From assembly GCA_039707465.1 (NCBI GenBank), contig CM077651.1, positions 16,782,019-16,846,018 of the forward strand: a stretch of DNA of 64,000 nt, given 5' to 3'. Origin of the DNA: Rhabdophis nuchalis. Its lineage: Eukaryota > Chordata > Lepidosauria > Squamata > Natricidae. This document shows, in pieces, positions 54,342 to 64,000 of the stretch; within the stretch, counting starts at the first letter, position 1, and each line of letters begins with the position of its first letter. Under the pieces are notes generated by a model. That model saw nothing but the letters and a program-made list of their open reading frames with translations, did no database searches and was not told where the DNA came from. The position numbers and the translations under genes were made by a program.

Positions 54342-54502
54342 GACTGGAGCAGAGGTGGTATTCTGCTGATTTGCACTGGTTCAGGCGAACCAGTAGTGGT
54401 GGTGGCGCAAGGCTCCGCCCACCCATCTAGACATCATCAAGTACCTTCTGTGCATGCTCCCACTATCGAACTGGTAGTGAAGATATCATTACTGGACTGG
54501 AG
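54342..54502. mobile_element. hAT MITE with perfect 8-bp TSD
   Basis: The element at 54350-54494 (145 bp) starts CAGAGGTGGTATTCTGCTGA and ends in ACTG. It is flanked by GACTGGAG at 54342-54349 and 54495-54502. Related to the 17198 element. Confidence 0.9.
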
Positions 54503-54525
54503 CAAAGTGTCCACCTAAGACTTTT

Positions 54526-54807
54526 TGACGGCTTTACCCGATTTTCCATGTCCATTTGTTGAAGCCAGAACGTTTATCCCACCTTCGCCCGCCACAATCT
54601 ACTTCCCCTGTGCCGATCTTGGTTGATGGTGAGAAACACTACGAAGTTAGGGACATTTTGGACTCTAGAATGCGGAGGAACAGGATACAGTACCTTGTTG
54701 TTTGGAAAGATTTCCCCCCGTCCCACACTGAGCGGGTGGACAAACATCACGTTAGAGCCCCTAAACTATTGAAGAAGTTTTATGCTAAATATCCTGACAA
54801 GCCTTAA
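54526..54807 (+). pseudogene. Ty3/gypsy chromovirus integrase C-terminus with chromodomain
   Basis: The frame reads an IFHVHLLKP motif (the FHVSxLKP block that ends gypsy integrases), followed by a chromodomain of about 50 residues: YEVRDILDSR, QYLVVWKDFPP and an aromatic-poor middle with ERVDKHHV where a TWEP-like stretch is usual. It stops after FYAKYPDKP at 54807. In the family the chromodomain steers integration to chromatin marks. Only this tip of pol is present; the rest is missing upstream, where a MITE and unrelated DNA lie. Confidence 0.85.
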
Positions 54808-54900
54808 CTGCTATTGGTTTATGTTCTTTGTTGTTGTGTGTCCCTGTCTATTTTTGTCTGTTTTGCAGGACTGAGTCCACCTTTCTGGAGGAGGGCCGGA

Positions 54901-55284
54901 TGTCAGTCTCCGCTTTATTGCTTGCTTCGGCTGCCATTGAAACGGGGAGGGAGGGGCTGTGGGTATTGGACATTAAGTGTGCTGGAGGTGTTTGGAGCCA
55001 GGACTGGATATCACCAAGGCCAACGGTCTCACATTGCATTCTGATGATATTCCTGGACATGCTGCCCACCTGACGTTGTGGAGAGTTCTGCATTGGATAA
55101 TATCCTGGGGGTCATGGGCTATAGGGGATGGGTAATGCTTTGATATGTATGCTTTGCGCCCAATTATCTCATTCCTTGCTTGACTTTCACTGCTGTCTTT
55201 TCATAATCAGTAAAAGTAACCTTAAACTTTCAAAATAAGTTTGAGCGTGGTCTTTCTTGATTAATGATGGAAGCAGGGCTGACA
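54901..55284 (+). mobile_element. 3' LTR of the Ty3/gypsy element
   Basis: 384 bp from TGTCAGTCTCC to GGGCTGACA, with complementary TGTCAG...CTGACA ends. It is directly preceded by a purine tract (GGAGGAGGGCCGGA). The 93-bp gap after the integrase stop fits a chromovirus. No matching 5' LTR is in the window. Confidence 0.85.
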
Positions 55285-56345
55285 TGTCCTCTGTTTAGAG
55301 TGTCCTTAAAACAAGAAAATATGGGGGAAATTACATAATAGAGTTAACTAAACAGAATACAGATTTGAAGCCGGAATTATATCTGTTGGGATTAATACCA
55401 GAGGGTTACAATAAAGGGACCACATATTTAGTTTTACATATAGTGGCAGCAGCAAGGATTATATTTGCCAAACAGTGGAAAAATGAAAACACTCCACCAA
55501 ACGAGGATGTATTTCAGAATATTTTAGAATATGCTGAAATGGGTAGGTTAACTTTTAAAATTAAGAATAAAGAAGACTCAGCATTACCTGATATGTGTTA
55601 GGATAATTATCCTGATGTTGGGTTGACAATATATATAAGCCAAAGAGTATATGTAACTTTAAGGACTATGTTGAATCTGATTGCCTGTGTTTCCCAGCTC
55701 AACCATAAAAGGTAGCTAGAAACACAGTTCATCCCTTTTGCTTTCCTTTACTTCCTGATAGCCACTGGGGGAGGAGCTGTACATGAAGACAGAAGAAGAG
55801 TATCATTGTTTTGCATTACTGTAAGATAACTGTGGTTTACGTGAAGGACTGTTTATTGTTGGAAGAGTTAGTATCACTGTTTGGAAGAAGTATTTTAGTT
55901 ACTACAAAAGTAGACTATTTATTTTTTCTACTATCAGTGTTTGATAGTTATTGTGTGCTAAAAGCAAGGTATCTCTTTGCTGTCTGGTATATTGCACTAT
56001 TTCACTGTTTATTTTCCAACGGGGGTGTTTTTTACCCCTAATAGTTTGGAACAGTTTTTATGAGTGGCTAGAGACAATGGGTAGGAATTAGAGGAAAAAA
56101 AGACTACAAATGTATTCAAATAGAGATGGTTTTCAACTATAAGTATGATAATCTATAATATGTAAATAGGCCAAGATATAAAAAAAACCCAGTTGAAATT
56201 ATTTGGTTATACTATTACAATTATATTTAATACAAGTGTTATCATATTATAGTTACTGTTATGAGTTCATATGTTAATATTTACCATGATTTTTTTTCTG
56301 GTCTTTGTCTTTGTAACTGACATACCCTGTATTCAAAAATGCTTA
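55285..56345 (+). pseudogene. L1 ORF2 C-terminus and 3' UTR, split by a solo LTR
   Basis: An open segment at 55353-55595 has L1 ORF2 C-terminal features (PELYLLGLIPEGYNKGTTYL, AAARIIFAKQWKNE, YAEMGRLTFKIKNKEDSALP). It is cut by the LTR at 55596-56043. L1 sequence seems to resume as a SLEQF-like frame, then an AT-rich 3' UTR ending in an (AT)n run at 56347-56372. It differs from the 4606-5250 L1, so two L1 lineages are represented. Confidence 0.8.
55596..56043 (+). mobile_element. Solo LTR (family shared with 8322-8779)
   Basis: 448 bp from TGTTAGGATAATTATCC to TTTACCCCTAATA. It is colinear with the 8322 copy and has the same TATATATAAGCC box. The final CA is TA here. Flanking bases (ATATG and GTTTG) do not match, so the target duplication has decayed or the borders are off by a few bases. 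Confidence 0.72.
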
Positions 56346-56348
56346 TAA

Positions 56349-56379
<31 letters not shown>

Positions 56380-56808
56380 GAAAAAGTGTGCCTTTTTTCC
56401 TGTTTTACTAGAACATTTCATTAAACATTTCATTAAGCATTTCAAGTGTCCTGACATCCTGTGATATCTTTGGGTTTGCTTTTAATTCTTCCAAACAATG
56501 GAGACTTGAAGAGCGTATTAGTTAATAAAACAGCAGGCAAAGGTGTCTGTCTCTAGCTTGAACTACTTCAGTTAAGGAAACTGGAGAGGAGGGGAAGCTG
56601 GAGAATCAGTAAGCACACATTCAAGCATGAAAAAGAATAAAGAAGGAAACATTTGGGGTTGCTTCTCCTTGGAGACAGAAACATTTTTTTTAGAGAACTA
56701 GGATGAAAGCAGAGTCTAAGTGGAGCAACTGTTGTCCTGGATAGACATCCCATTCTTCATTGTTCCCTTAAGTGGAAAAGTTAACAATCTATCTAACCCC
56801 TTAATATG
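56346..56808. other. (AT)n run, then unassigned DNA
   Basis: An AT dinucleotide run at 56347-56372 at the end of the L1. The remainder is not recognised. Confidence 0.55.
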
Positions 56809-56810
56809 AG

Positions 56811-57117
56811 GGACGTGGTGGCTCAGCGGCTAAGATGCTGATCTTGTCTATCAGAAAGGGTGGCAGTTCAGCCGTTCGACTGAGCTCCCATTATTTGTCC
56901 CAGCTTCTGCCAACCTAGCAGTTCGAACGCATTTAAAAATGCAAGTAGAAAAATAGGAACCACCTTTAGTGGGCAGGTAACAACATTCCATGTGCCTTTG
57001 GTGTTTAGTCATGTTGGCCACATGACCACGGAAATGTCTTTGGACAGCACTGGTTCTTCAGCTTTGTCTTCAGGATGTGAGCACCACCCCCTAGAGTCAG
57101 GAATGACCTTTACTTAT
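56811..57117 (+). mobile_element. Sauria-type SINE, box B region deleted
   Basis: Plus copy: head GGACGTGGTGGCTCAGCGGC. The box B stretch is shortened: a run of about 25 bases seen in the 59345 copy is missing after GCCGTTCGA. It ends near CCCCTAGAGTCAGGAATGAC and lacks the full tail. Confidence 0.85.
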
Positions 57118-57295
57118 CCCCTTAATTAATCATATTTTTATACCTCACTTATGCCTCAAAAGTCCCCATCTTTCTTAATTTGGCAGAAATGGGAACTGAG
57201 CCAGCTGGTATAATTGTTACATACTTATACTGGAGTAAACATTTGTATAGTGTGTTGGCACTGAGAATGACTGAAGACTAGACATTTCTCTTATT
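57118..57295. other. No recognised feature
   Basis: Short unassigned spacer. Confidence 0.4.
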
Positions 57296-58400
57296 CTCTA
57301 GACCAGGGGTCCCCAACCTTTTTTTCACCAGGGACCGGTTTCATTTTAAAGAAAATTCTGCGGACCGGCTGAGGGGCTTAGCAGTCATGTGACTGGGTGG
57401 GCGTGGCCAACTTTGAAAATGTGAAACTCACTTAACAATGATCTTGGTTAGCAACCAAACTTTTGGCCTCAACTGTGGTCATAAGTTCTTTCTTTCTTTC
57501 TCTCTCTCTCTTTCTTTCTCTTTCTTTGTCTCTGTCTCTCTTTTTCTCTCTCGCTATTTCTTTCTTTCTTTCCCTTTCTCTCTATTTCTTTCTCTTTCTT
57601 TTTCTCTTTCCCTCTTTCTGTATCTTTTCCTGTCTCTTTCTTTCCTTTGTCTCTTTCTCTCTGTCTTTCTCTCTCCCACTTTTTTCTTTCTTTCTCTCTT
57701 TCTCTGTGTCTCTCCTTCATCCGCCCATTTCTGTCACTCTGTGTGTGTGTGTGTGTGTGTGTCTGTCTGTCTGTCTTGCATTCATTCATTCAATCACTCC
57801 TTCTGTGTCTCTGTCTATCTTTCTCTCCCTCCCTCCCTCTGTCTCTCTATGTGTGTCTGTCGTCGTCATCGTCGTCCCGTCCCCCCGCCCCCAGCCTCCT
57901 CATCCCGCCTGCCAGGCTTGGTCGCTCGTTCGCTCGGTCAGGCTCCGTGGCTGGATAGGAGCCGGGCTGGAGAGGAGGAGGAGGGAGGGGGGCAGCCCAT
58001 TGGGAAGAGCGCGCGGGAGAACGCAGGAGGATGGTGGGGGCTCTTCCTCCACCCTCGTCGACGGAGGGACTCCTTGCGCCGCCGGAGCAACCCGCCAGTT
58101 CCCACCCCAGCCCGCAGAGCCTCCGCAGTCCCTGGATGAAAACGAGTGGCCGGCATGCCAGCAGGGGAGGGAATCGGTGGCCGGTCCGGCGGCGTCCAGG
58201 TGTCCCTCCGTCGTCGAGGGTGGAGGAAGAGTCACACTCCAACGGTGCGAACAGCCGCGCCTGCGTTCTCCTGCGCGCTCTCCTCAGGGGGCAGCTCCCT
58301 CCTCCCTCCCTCCTCCTCTCTAGCCTTGCGGCCCGGCTCCCATCCAGCCACGGACCGGCACCGGTCCGCGGCCCGGGGGTTGGGGACCCCTGCTCTAGAC
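57296..58400. mobile_element. hAT-type element, 1089 bp, with large internal inverted repeat
   Basis: The element at 57304-58392 starts CAGGGGTCCCCAACC and ends GGTTGGGGACCCCTG, flanked by CTCTAGAC at 57296-57303 and 58393-58400 (perfect 8 bp). GGGACCGGTTT near the left and GGACCGGCACCGGTCC near the right are subterminal. Inside are a scrap of the Tigger-like repeat (57425-57488), a TTTC/TCTC microsatellite (57486-57720), a TG/TCTG run (57738-57776) and a GC-rich part (57836-58380) with arms of about 140-165 bp in inverted orientation. Open frames in it are Ser/Phe/Leu repeats or GC artefacts; no hAT transposase is seen. Confidence 0.9.
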
Positions 58401-58705
58401 CATAAATAGCCATTTCCCATCCCTCCTTCTCAACTGACCCCATAAAATGCTCTGTCAAAACAAAATGAAGGGAGATGCTGTGTAAGTCACCATGAGTTTT
58501 TGGACTATGGATAGGTTATAAATTAAAGCAGGAAGGTTGTTCCTAGTCACTGTTTTACTTGTCTTCGATGAAGTGCACTGACTTTGAAGCCCTATAACTT
58601 GTCATTGGCAGTGGCTATGCATAGTTGTCAGACGCATAGAAAATTAAAAAATAAATACATTAAATTAAATTATTAAATATAAAAGCTGATTTTCTATTAC
58701 ATATT
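58401..58705. other. No recognised feature
   Basis: Unassigned sequence. Confidence 0.4.
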
Positions 58706-58710
58706 TGTTG

Positions 58711-58712
58711 GG

Positions 58713-58794
<82 letters not shown>

Positions 58795-58795
58795 G
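58711..58795. repeat. (TTTC)21 microsatellite
   Basis: An uninterrupted run of CTTT tetranucleotides. Confidence 0.98.
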
Positions 58796-58799
58796 AGCA

Positions 58800-59060
58800 G
58801 AGGTGACTTCCCACCATCTCAAATGCAGTAATTCAAACTCAGATGACGGACATTTTTTAAAATAGAAATAGTAAATATGGGCTGAAAGCTACTACAAAAG
58901 TAGCTATGAAATGTACTGCATAACAGGAACCTTATGCTCAAACATTTATAGGTCAAAGATTTATAAAATTTCCAACTGTCGGTCAAATAACCCAGGAATT
59001 TATCATTCTTAATGTGCTACCACCAACACCCACTGTTTTTAAATTCTTCTATCCTCAACC
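58800..59060. other. No recognised feature
   Basis: Short AT-rich spacer. Confidence 0.4.
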
Positions 59061-59064
59061 ATTC

Positions 59065-59190
59065 AGTCAGAACCGAAGAAGATTCTTGGATGAGAAGTGA
59101 AATGTCTTCAAGGAAAAACAAAGTCCAGTTGCCTTTTGGAAAAAACACCTTTGGGACAACCATGACCTGGATGACTAAGAAACTCTGTAG
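59065..59190 (+). repeat. Retroelement-end repeat
   Basis: GATTCTTGGATGAGAAGTG, AATGTCTTCAAGGAAAAACA, AAAGTCCAGTTGCC and GGGACAACCATGACCTGGAT. The same family as 40278, 61950 and others. Confidence 0.65.
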
Positions 59191-59344
59191 ACATTACTTT
59201 GAAGTTTTATCGATTGGAACTGTTCTATTTGATATAGAAAACACAAACTCTTTGTCCCTGGTAATGGTTGCCTGTTATAACATTCATTTTTGTAACAGTC
59301 AAGTAAAATCATCAGCACAATTAGATTAGACTGCTCATTTACTT

Positions 59345-59697
59345 AGGGACATGGTGGCTCAGTGGCTAAGATGCTGAGCTTGTCAATCCGAAAGGTTGGC
59401 AGTTTGGCAGTTCGAATCCCTAGCACCACCTAAGAGTGAGCTCCCGTTACTTGTCCCAACTTCTGCCAACCTAGCAGTTCAAAAACATGTAAAAAATGCA
59501 AGTAGAAAAATAGGAACCATCTTTGGTGGGAAGGTAACAGCGTTCTGTGCACCTTTGGCATTTAGTCATGCTGACCACATGACCATGGAGATGTCTTCGG
59601 ACAGCGCAGGCTCTTCGGCTTTGAAATGGAGATGAACACCGCCCCCTAGAGTCGGGAACGACTAGCATATATGTGCAAGAGGAACCTTTACCTTTAC
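59345..59697 (+). mobile_element. Sauria-type SINE, full length
   Basis: Plus copy: GGGACATGGTGGCTCAGTGG head, box B GTTCGAATCCC at about 59410, CCCCCTAGAGTCGGGAACGA, then the tail CTAGCATATATGTGC and GGAACCTTTACCTTTAC. The least disturbed copy of the five. Confidence 0.93.
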
Positions 59698-59699
59698 TC

Positions 59700-60720
59700 A
59701 TTTACTTATAACTACTATTATATTCCTTTTAACATATAGACGGATAGTTTATTTTTAAACAGTTCTTCAGTCTCTGATCCATAAGCCAATACCATGGTGC
59801 ATTTGTCACAGTAATCCTCTTCCAGCATACTATCCATAAATGGTCAAGCTCAACAATACTGTAGGCAGACTGCAGTACATACATTCAGGCATCAACAGGG
59901 ATTTTGACTTATTTTACTGGGCTCCTTTTCAGCATGCTTGATTTCAAGTGTTCAATTACACTTCTCAAGCAAGCTCCTTATTTCTCTGCGCTATGATTTA
60001 TGGTTTGAAGTTAATTCCAAGAAGGCTGTTGAGTTCCACAATCAATACTTTCATAATAATAAACTCAAACCGTGCCAACTTTTCTCCTCACTTCCAGTAA
60101 ATGGCACCTTAATTCTTCCCCCCTCTCCCAACAACAACTGCAGCTAGAGCTTTTCAGGCTAATACATAGTTCAGCTCAGATGGAATAATATATATTTTAC
60201 ATATATCTCAACATTGTTGGGAAGGTTTTAAACTACAAAACCAGCAGTTGGATAGGCTAGTCCTTCTGAGCCATTAAATCCTCTTTCTGCTGTATATGAC
60301 TTTCTCAGTAAAAGCGCGGAAAAAAAAGAACTCTGGCAAAAGTACTTAGTTTTTGTGACAACTTTATCACCTGGTTATAGCCACATTTTAGAATTGCCTG
60401 AAGGCAACATAAAAATAAAGTCAGCCTAAGGTGGAGGCAGGCAGTTTTTCCACGACGGCCTTTTGGCATGTTAAACTTAATAATATTATTTTTTTTAAAA
60501 GAGGATGTCTCAAGGACATGAGCATTTGGTGATTTTTTTAATGTATTATATGAGAGCAATTTATCCTTCTACATTCAAACTGACATACATCTTGTTAATA
60601 ACCTGTCCAAATAAAGTCTCCAGTTGTTCAATTGGACCAGGAAAGGCTGTAGAAGTGAATAAGCTACATCAAAATGCATCAAGTAGAGCTCTTCTTTGTA
60701 CTGGTGAATCATTTTGTTTC
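59700..60720. other. No recognised feature
   Basis: About 1 kb without assignable repeats or genes. Confidence 0.5.
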
Positions 60721-60724
60721 TGTA

Positions 60725-60840
60725 AAAAGCTTGGGATGTCCCAAAGATGCTTTCCCCCCCCCAAGAGGCAATTGGACTTTTAGGTTTTTCTTTGAAGATG
60801 TTTCTCTTCTCATCCAAGAAGCTTCTTCAGCTCTGACTGG
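60725..60840 (-). repeat. Retroelement-end repeat
   Basis: Complement of the 59065 family: GATGTTTCTCTTCTCATCCA, GAAGCTTCTTCAGCTCTGAC. Confidence 0.65.
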
Positions 60841-61004
60841 ATGGTGGAGAAATAAAAGGATTTATACTCCTTGCAGACAGCAGAACCACTACCAATTGTA
60901 GATCTCCTCATAGCCACAGAGTCAGCCATGAGGAACAATAAAGGGCAGAACCAGAAGCAGAAAATTAAGAATGAACCAATGGTGAGATACAACCGGTACA
61001 CTTC

Positions 61005-61110
61005 TTTTGAAGATGTTTCTCTTCTCATCCAAGAAGCTTCTTCAGCTCTGACAGGATATTGGGGAATGGAAGAATTTATATTCCTTGCAGACAGCTGGTC
61101 ATTTGCATCC
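61005..61110 (-). repeat. Retroelement-end repeat, direct duplicate
   Basis: Repeats the 60785-60880 segment (GATGTTTCTCTTCTCATCCA and TATTCCTTGCAGACAGC) about 225 bp further on, in the same orientation. Confidence 0.65.
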
Positions 61111-61167
61111 TTTTAGGGGGTCAATGGGGCCACTTGGAAGTTTATCTTTGTCCTCAAGGTCACCTGA

Positions 61168-61850
61168 GTAGTGCTTATATTTATTTATATTTATATTTAT
61201 TAAATTTCTATCCCGCCCTATCTCCCAAAAAGGGACTCAGGGCGGCGCACAGGAACTTAAAATCCAACAATACAAATAGTACAAATTCTACAAAATTTAA
61301 AACTACTATTAAACAATTTAATCTATGCTAAAAAGGAAACAGTTAATTTAAAACCCAGATCTAATAAAACATGGTTGTAGCAGCTATGCCAGGCCGACCA
61401 TGGAAGAAATAGGTTTTTAAAGTCCGGCGGAAGAGGTGAAGGTCGGTGATAGTCCGGAGGTCTCGGGGGAGGTCATTCCAGAGGGCGGGGCCTTCCACAG
61501 AGAAGGCTCTTCCCCTGGGCGTCGCCAGCCGGCATTGTCCAGTGGACGGCACCCTAAGGAGGCCCTCCCTGTGGGAGTGGACAGGTCGAGTGGAGGTATG
61601 CGGTAGAAGGCGGTCCTGCAAGTAGCCAGGCCCACTGCCATGGAGCGCTTTAAAGATGGTCACTAAAACCTTGAAACGCACCCGGAAGGCTACCGGCAGC
61701 CAGTGTAGCTCGCGCAGGAGAGGTGTTACATGGGAGTATTTTGAAACTCCCAAAATCCCCCGTGCAGCCGCATTCCGCACCAACTGGAGCCTCCGGGTGC
61801 ATCTCAAGGGGAGCCCCATGTAGAGAGCATTACAGTAGTCCAGGCGAGAA
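61168..61850 (-). mobile_element. L2-type LINE 3' fragment
   Basis: Minus copy: TTTATATT tail at the left, CCCGCCCTATCTCCCAAAAA, then an open frame at 61819-61361 (MGLPLRCTRRLQLVRNAAAR, LHWLPVAFRVRFKVLVTIFK, LHGSGPGYLQDRLLP, FSVEGPALWNDLPRD). 5'-truncated near 61850. Confidence 0.92.
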
Positions 61851-61949
61851 AGCTTAATGGTTCATGTAGTCTGCAATTTTTTTCCCTCTGGAAATCCATT
61901 CATACTCCCACACGATTCAAAGGGTGTTCATCCCAAATTGTATAGCTAA

Positions 61950-62110
61950 AAGTCGGTAGAGATTCTCAGCCATCCAGGTCATGGTTGTCCCAAAGGTGCT
62001 TTTTTCAGGAAGCAACTGGACTTCCTTGTTTTTTTGTTCTTTTGAAGATGTTTCTCTTCTCATCCAAGAAGCTTCTTCAGCTCTACGCCTCACAAGATGC
62101 TGGACCTGCA
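61950..62110 (-). repeat. Retroelement-end repeat
   Basis: Complement of the family: AGATTCTCAGCCATCCAGGT, GTCCCAAAGGTGCTTTTTTC and GATGTTTCTCTTCTCATCCA. The longest clear copy. Confidence 0.7.
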
Positions 62111-62700
62111 GGATCATTCACCTACTCTGCCTTCTGTCCATGACTTCATCCAAAGGAGAAAGGGAATCTTGACATTGGAGTGCGGTAAGGTCTACAGAAC
62201 TGTTTTGTTGCTCGCTCAGCCACAAGAATTTACATTAGGATTAATGTGTTCATAAATGATTAATAATGGATAAGCACTACTTCTAGGAATGTGGAAGGAA
62301 TAAAACAAATACTGTGTCACACGTGTCCCATGCACATCTTGTACCAGAGGGCCTCCTTTCCTACTTAAACTTGCTGGATGCTTTTATGCTTTTTATGGTT
62401 GGTAGTTTTATTACTGTTATGAGCCTCTCAGAGTTGTGTTTTAAGATGGTCAGCCATACCAATCTTTTAAATAATTACATAAATACATAAATGTTCTTAG
62501 TCTCAAACCAGAGGTCTGTGTAGCATGCATTAGCAGTATTATAGGTCATTCTAATTAACCTATTCCTACCACAGCTCATTATTTTCTTGACTGTTTCAAG
62601 CAAGTCCTCTTCCTTTGCCTCCAGATAATTGTCTCTCCTCTCCTCTGGTAATTATGGGTATCTACTTGTCCATCTCTGAACGATCTTCTTCTTGTTGTTG
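62111..62700. other. No recognised feature
   Basis: Unassigned DNA. Confidence 0.5.

Positions 62701-62702
<2 letters not shown>

Positions 62703-62738
<36 letters not shown>
62703..62738. repeat. (TG)n microsatellite
   Basis: A TG run of about 18 units. Confidence 0.97.
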
Positions 62739-62739
<1 letters not shown>

Positions 62740-63055
62740 GAGATTGATTTACCTATTCAAAAATTTGGATGTAAAAGCACTCCAGGGTTTTCCTTTTTAA
62801 AAAAACAACAACTATCCATTGATATTAGATTTCTCTCTCTTTCTCTCCACCCACCCCCCATCTCACAGTGTTTTGTAGATGGCCTGCCAAAAAGAAAAAA
62901 GAAAGAAAGAAGAAAAGAACAAAGAATTACATTAAAAAAAGAATTTGCCTATTCCATGAAGCTTCCTGAAATAGATAAAAGTACTACATGATGTGCATTT
63001 GAATGCATATGCGATCATTCACAACACATTGAATTGGCATTCATCAGTCTCAAAA
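62740..63055. other. No gene; short GAAA-rich run
   Basis: A purine-rich AAAGAAAGAAAG segment at 62893-62925. Otherwise unassigned. Confidence 0.5.
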
Positions 63056-63199
63056 GACTACGGCAGGGATGTCCAAACTTGGGAACTTTAAGACTTGTGG
63101 ACTTCAACTCCCAGAATTCCCCAGCCAGCTATGGGGAATTCTGGGAGTTGAAGTCCACAAGTCTTAAAGTTCCCAAGTTTGGACATCCCTGGACTACGG
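63056..63199. mobile_element. Palindromic hAT MITE with perfect 8-bp TSD
   Basis: The element at 63064-63191 (128 bp) starts CAGGGATGTCCAAACTTGGG and ends in its complement ACATCCCTG. It is flanked by GACTACGG at 63056-63063 and 63192-63199. It shares the ACTTCAACTCCCAGAATTC core with the MITEs at 1611 and 6770. Confidence 0.95.
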
Positions 63200-64000
63200 T
63201 ATCGTGCTCTGGAAAGAGGTAAAGCTGGAGTGTTCTCTCCAGAGCATGAGGCCTGGGTAGATTAATATGAAGGATAGACTGTTACCCAACCAGCAGATCC
63301 CCTGTCTCCACATCGCTGAAATTGTCCAATGGAATGGCAGATTGGTTCCAGCTGCATCGCAGGAGTTACCAGAACATGGTTGTACACAGTCACAAACTGC
63401 TTCCGAGACTCTGGCTCCAGATTTTGCCTCGAGGTTGGCTCCTGAAGCCTTTTCCAGTATTGGATATAACCACATGGCAGTGGAGGTTTGTAATCAGAAT
63501 TTCGTTTCTCGTAGAAGATGGTTCTGCCGCTTTATCTGCCATTGGGGTGTAAAGTCCTCTTCTGCCTTCAAAACCATTGACTGTCTTCTCCTGCAACCCT
63601 GGAAAGAGGCCCTTACAAGGTGCTACCATCCGGGCCAGTTGGACCAAGGTTTTTTAAGGAGGTGCTACTCCTCCATCACTCACCCTTTGTCCTGGCTTGT
63701 GACAGGCAGAGCCTGGCTTCCCAAACGTTGATCCCAGGATGGCAGGTTTCCACAACACATATTGTAAGCATTTGAAGTCATTTCATAACAATCACTAACA
63801 ACTAATACTCTTGGAGACAGAATTGTGGTAAAGGTTGCACTTTTTATATCAGATGATGAACCAGTCCATCCAGTAGCGGGATCCTGCCAGTTTAAAAAAC
63901 AGTTTGGTGCGCATTCTGTGTGCATGCACAGTTTTACCTAAACTTATCATCCATGTTGCTTCTGGGGAGTAACACAGTTGAGGCGTGGTGTGTTGCATGA
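63200..64000. other. Probable old repeat of unknown family
   Basis: The stretch around the MITE target (ATTCATCAGTCTCAAAAG and TATCGTGCTCTGG) looks familiar from reptile repeats, but I cannot name it. A 154-codon open frame at 63267-63731 has no motif I recognise and no splice context, so I do not call a gene. Confidence 0.35.

Noticed and set aside
57438..58458. Frames of 100-286 codons over the TTTC tract and the GC-rich block
   Set aside because: Simple-repeat and GC-bias artefacts inside a hAT-type element; no domain.
59085..59120. Hammerhead-ribozyme-like core (GGATGAGAAGYGAAAYGTC) in the retroelement-end repeat
   Set aside because: The GATGA and GAAA parts resemble the hammerhead core, but the CTGATGA element is not matched and no stem III could be drawn. 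Left as an unproven resemblance.
63267..63731. 154-codon open frame as a possible host gene
   Set aside because: No recognised domain, no splice context, alternative frames equally open in part; probably old repeat.

Overview
The window is 64 kb of vertebrate nuclear DNA, and I infer a squamate, most likely a snake. The evidence is several tRNA-headed SINEs whose tail I recognise as the Bov-B-type 3' end of Sauria SINEs, CR1 and L3-like LINE 3' ends that run into pentanucleotide tails (AATAG, TTCTG, TATTG types), L1 and L2-type LINEs, many short hAT elements, and GATA/GACA tracts of the Bkm kind. I found no host protein-coding exon, no tRNA, rRNA or other RNA gene and no CRISPR. The window reads as intergenic or intronic DNA built largely of transposable elements and simple repeats.

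Layout. 1-4 kb: a Sauria SINE, a palindromic hAT MITE with a perfect 8-bp target duplication, and an L3-like LINE end. 4.08-7.37 kb: one old Tigger-like element holding a stack of nested insertions (hAT, L2, L1, and a second retroelement that itself carries a MITE). 8.0-9.1 kb: a LINE coding fragment split by a solo LTR. 9.7-11.1 kb: CR1, an L2 3' end and a hairpin. 12.4-14.4 kb: a complete-looking L1 derivative with a 5' region, an open ORF1, a 3' UTR and a poly(A) tail, but no ORF2 (a half-L1), flanked by 10-bp target duplications. 14.5-25.3 kb: Tigger-like elements, L3-like LINEs, nested hATs, LTR-like blocks, CR1, SINEs, GAA and GATA tracts. 26.5-29.0 kb (+) and 31.4-36.0 kb (-): two closely related L2-type LINEs in opposite orientation; the second has an uninterrupted 1086-codon endonuclease-reverse transcriptase ORF and a GC-rich 5' region. 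37-51 kb: SINEs, hATs with 8-bp duplications, a CR1 nested in a SINE, an L2 nested in a CR1, a mariner-like MITE with perfect 25-bp inverted repeats, long GAA and GATA tracts, and a Helitron-like 3' end. 52.4-53.1 kb: a 660-bp CCA/CTA trinucleotide array. 54.3-56.3 kb: the integrase/chromodomain end and 3' LTR of a Ty3/gypsy chromovirus, then an L1 ORF2 tail carrying a second solo LTR. 57.3-58.4 kb: a 1.1-kb hAT-type element with a large GC-rich internal inverted repeat. 59-64 kb: a SINE, several copies of one retroelement end, an L2 end and another palindromic MITE.

The elements do not form a pathway. The useful information is relative age (which element sits in which) and which families look recently active: the L2-type LINE, the half-L1 and the mariner MITE. 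The LINE coding regions could supply enzymes for their own mobilisation; everything else looks non-autonomous or broken. All identifications come from reading motifs by eye. No database search or alignment was run, so clade-level names are less certain than the class of element.
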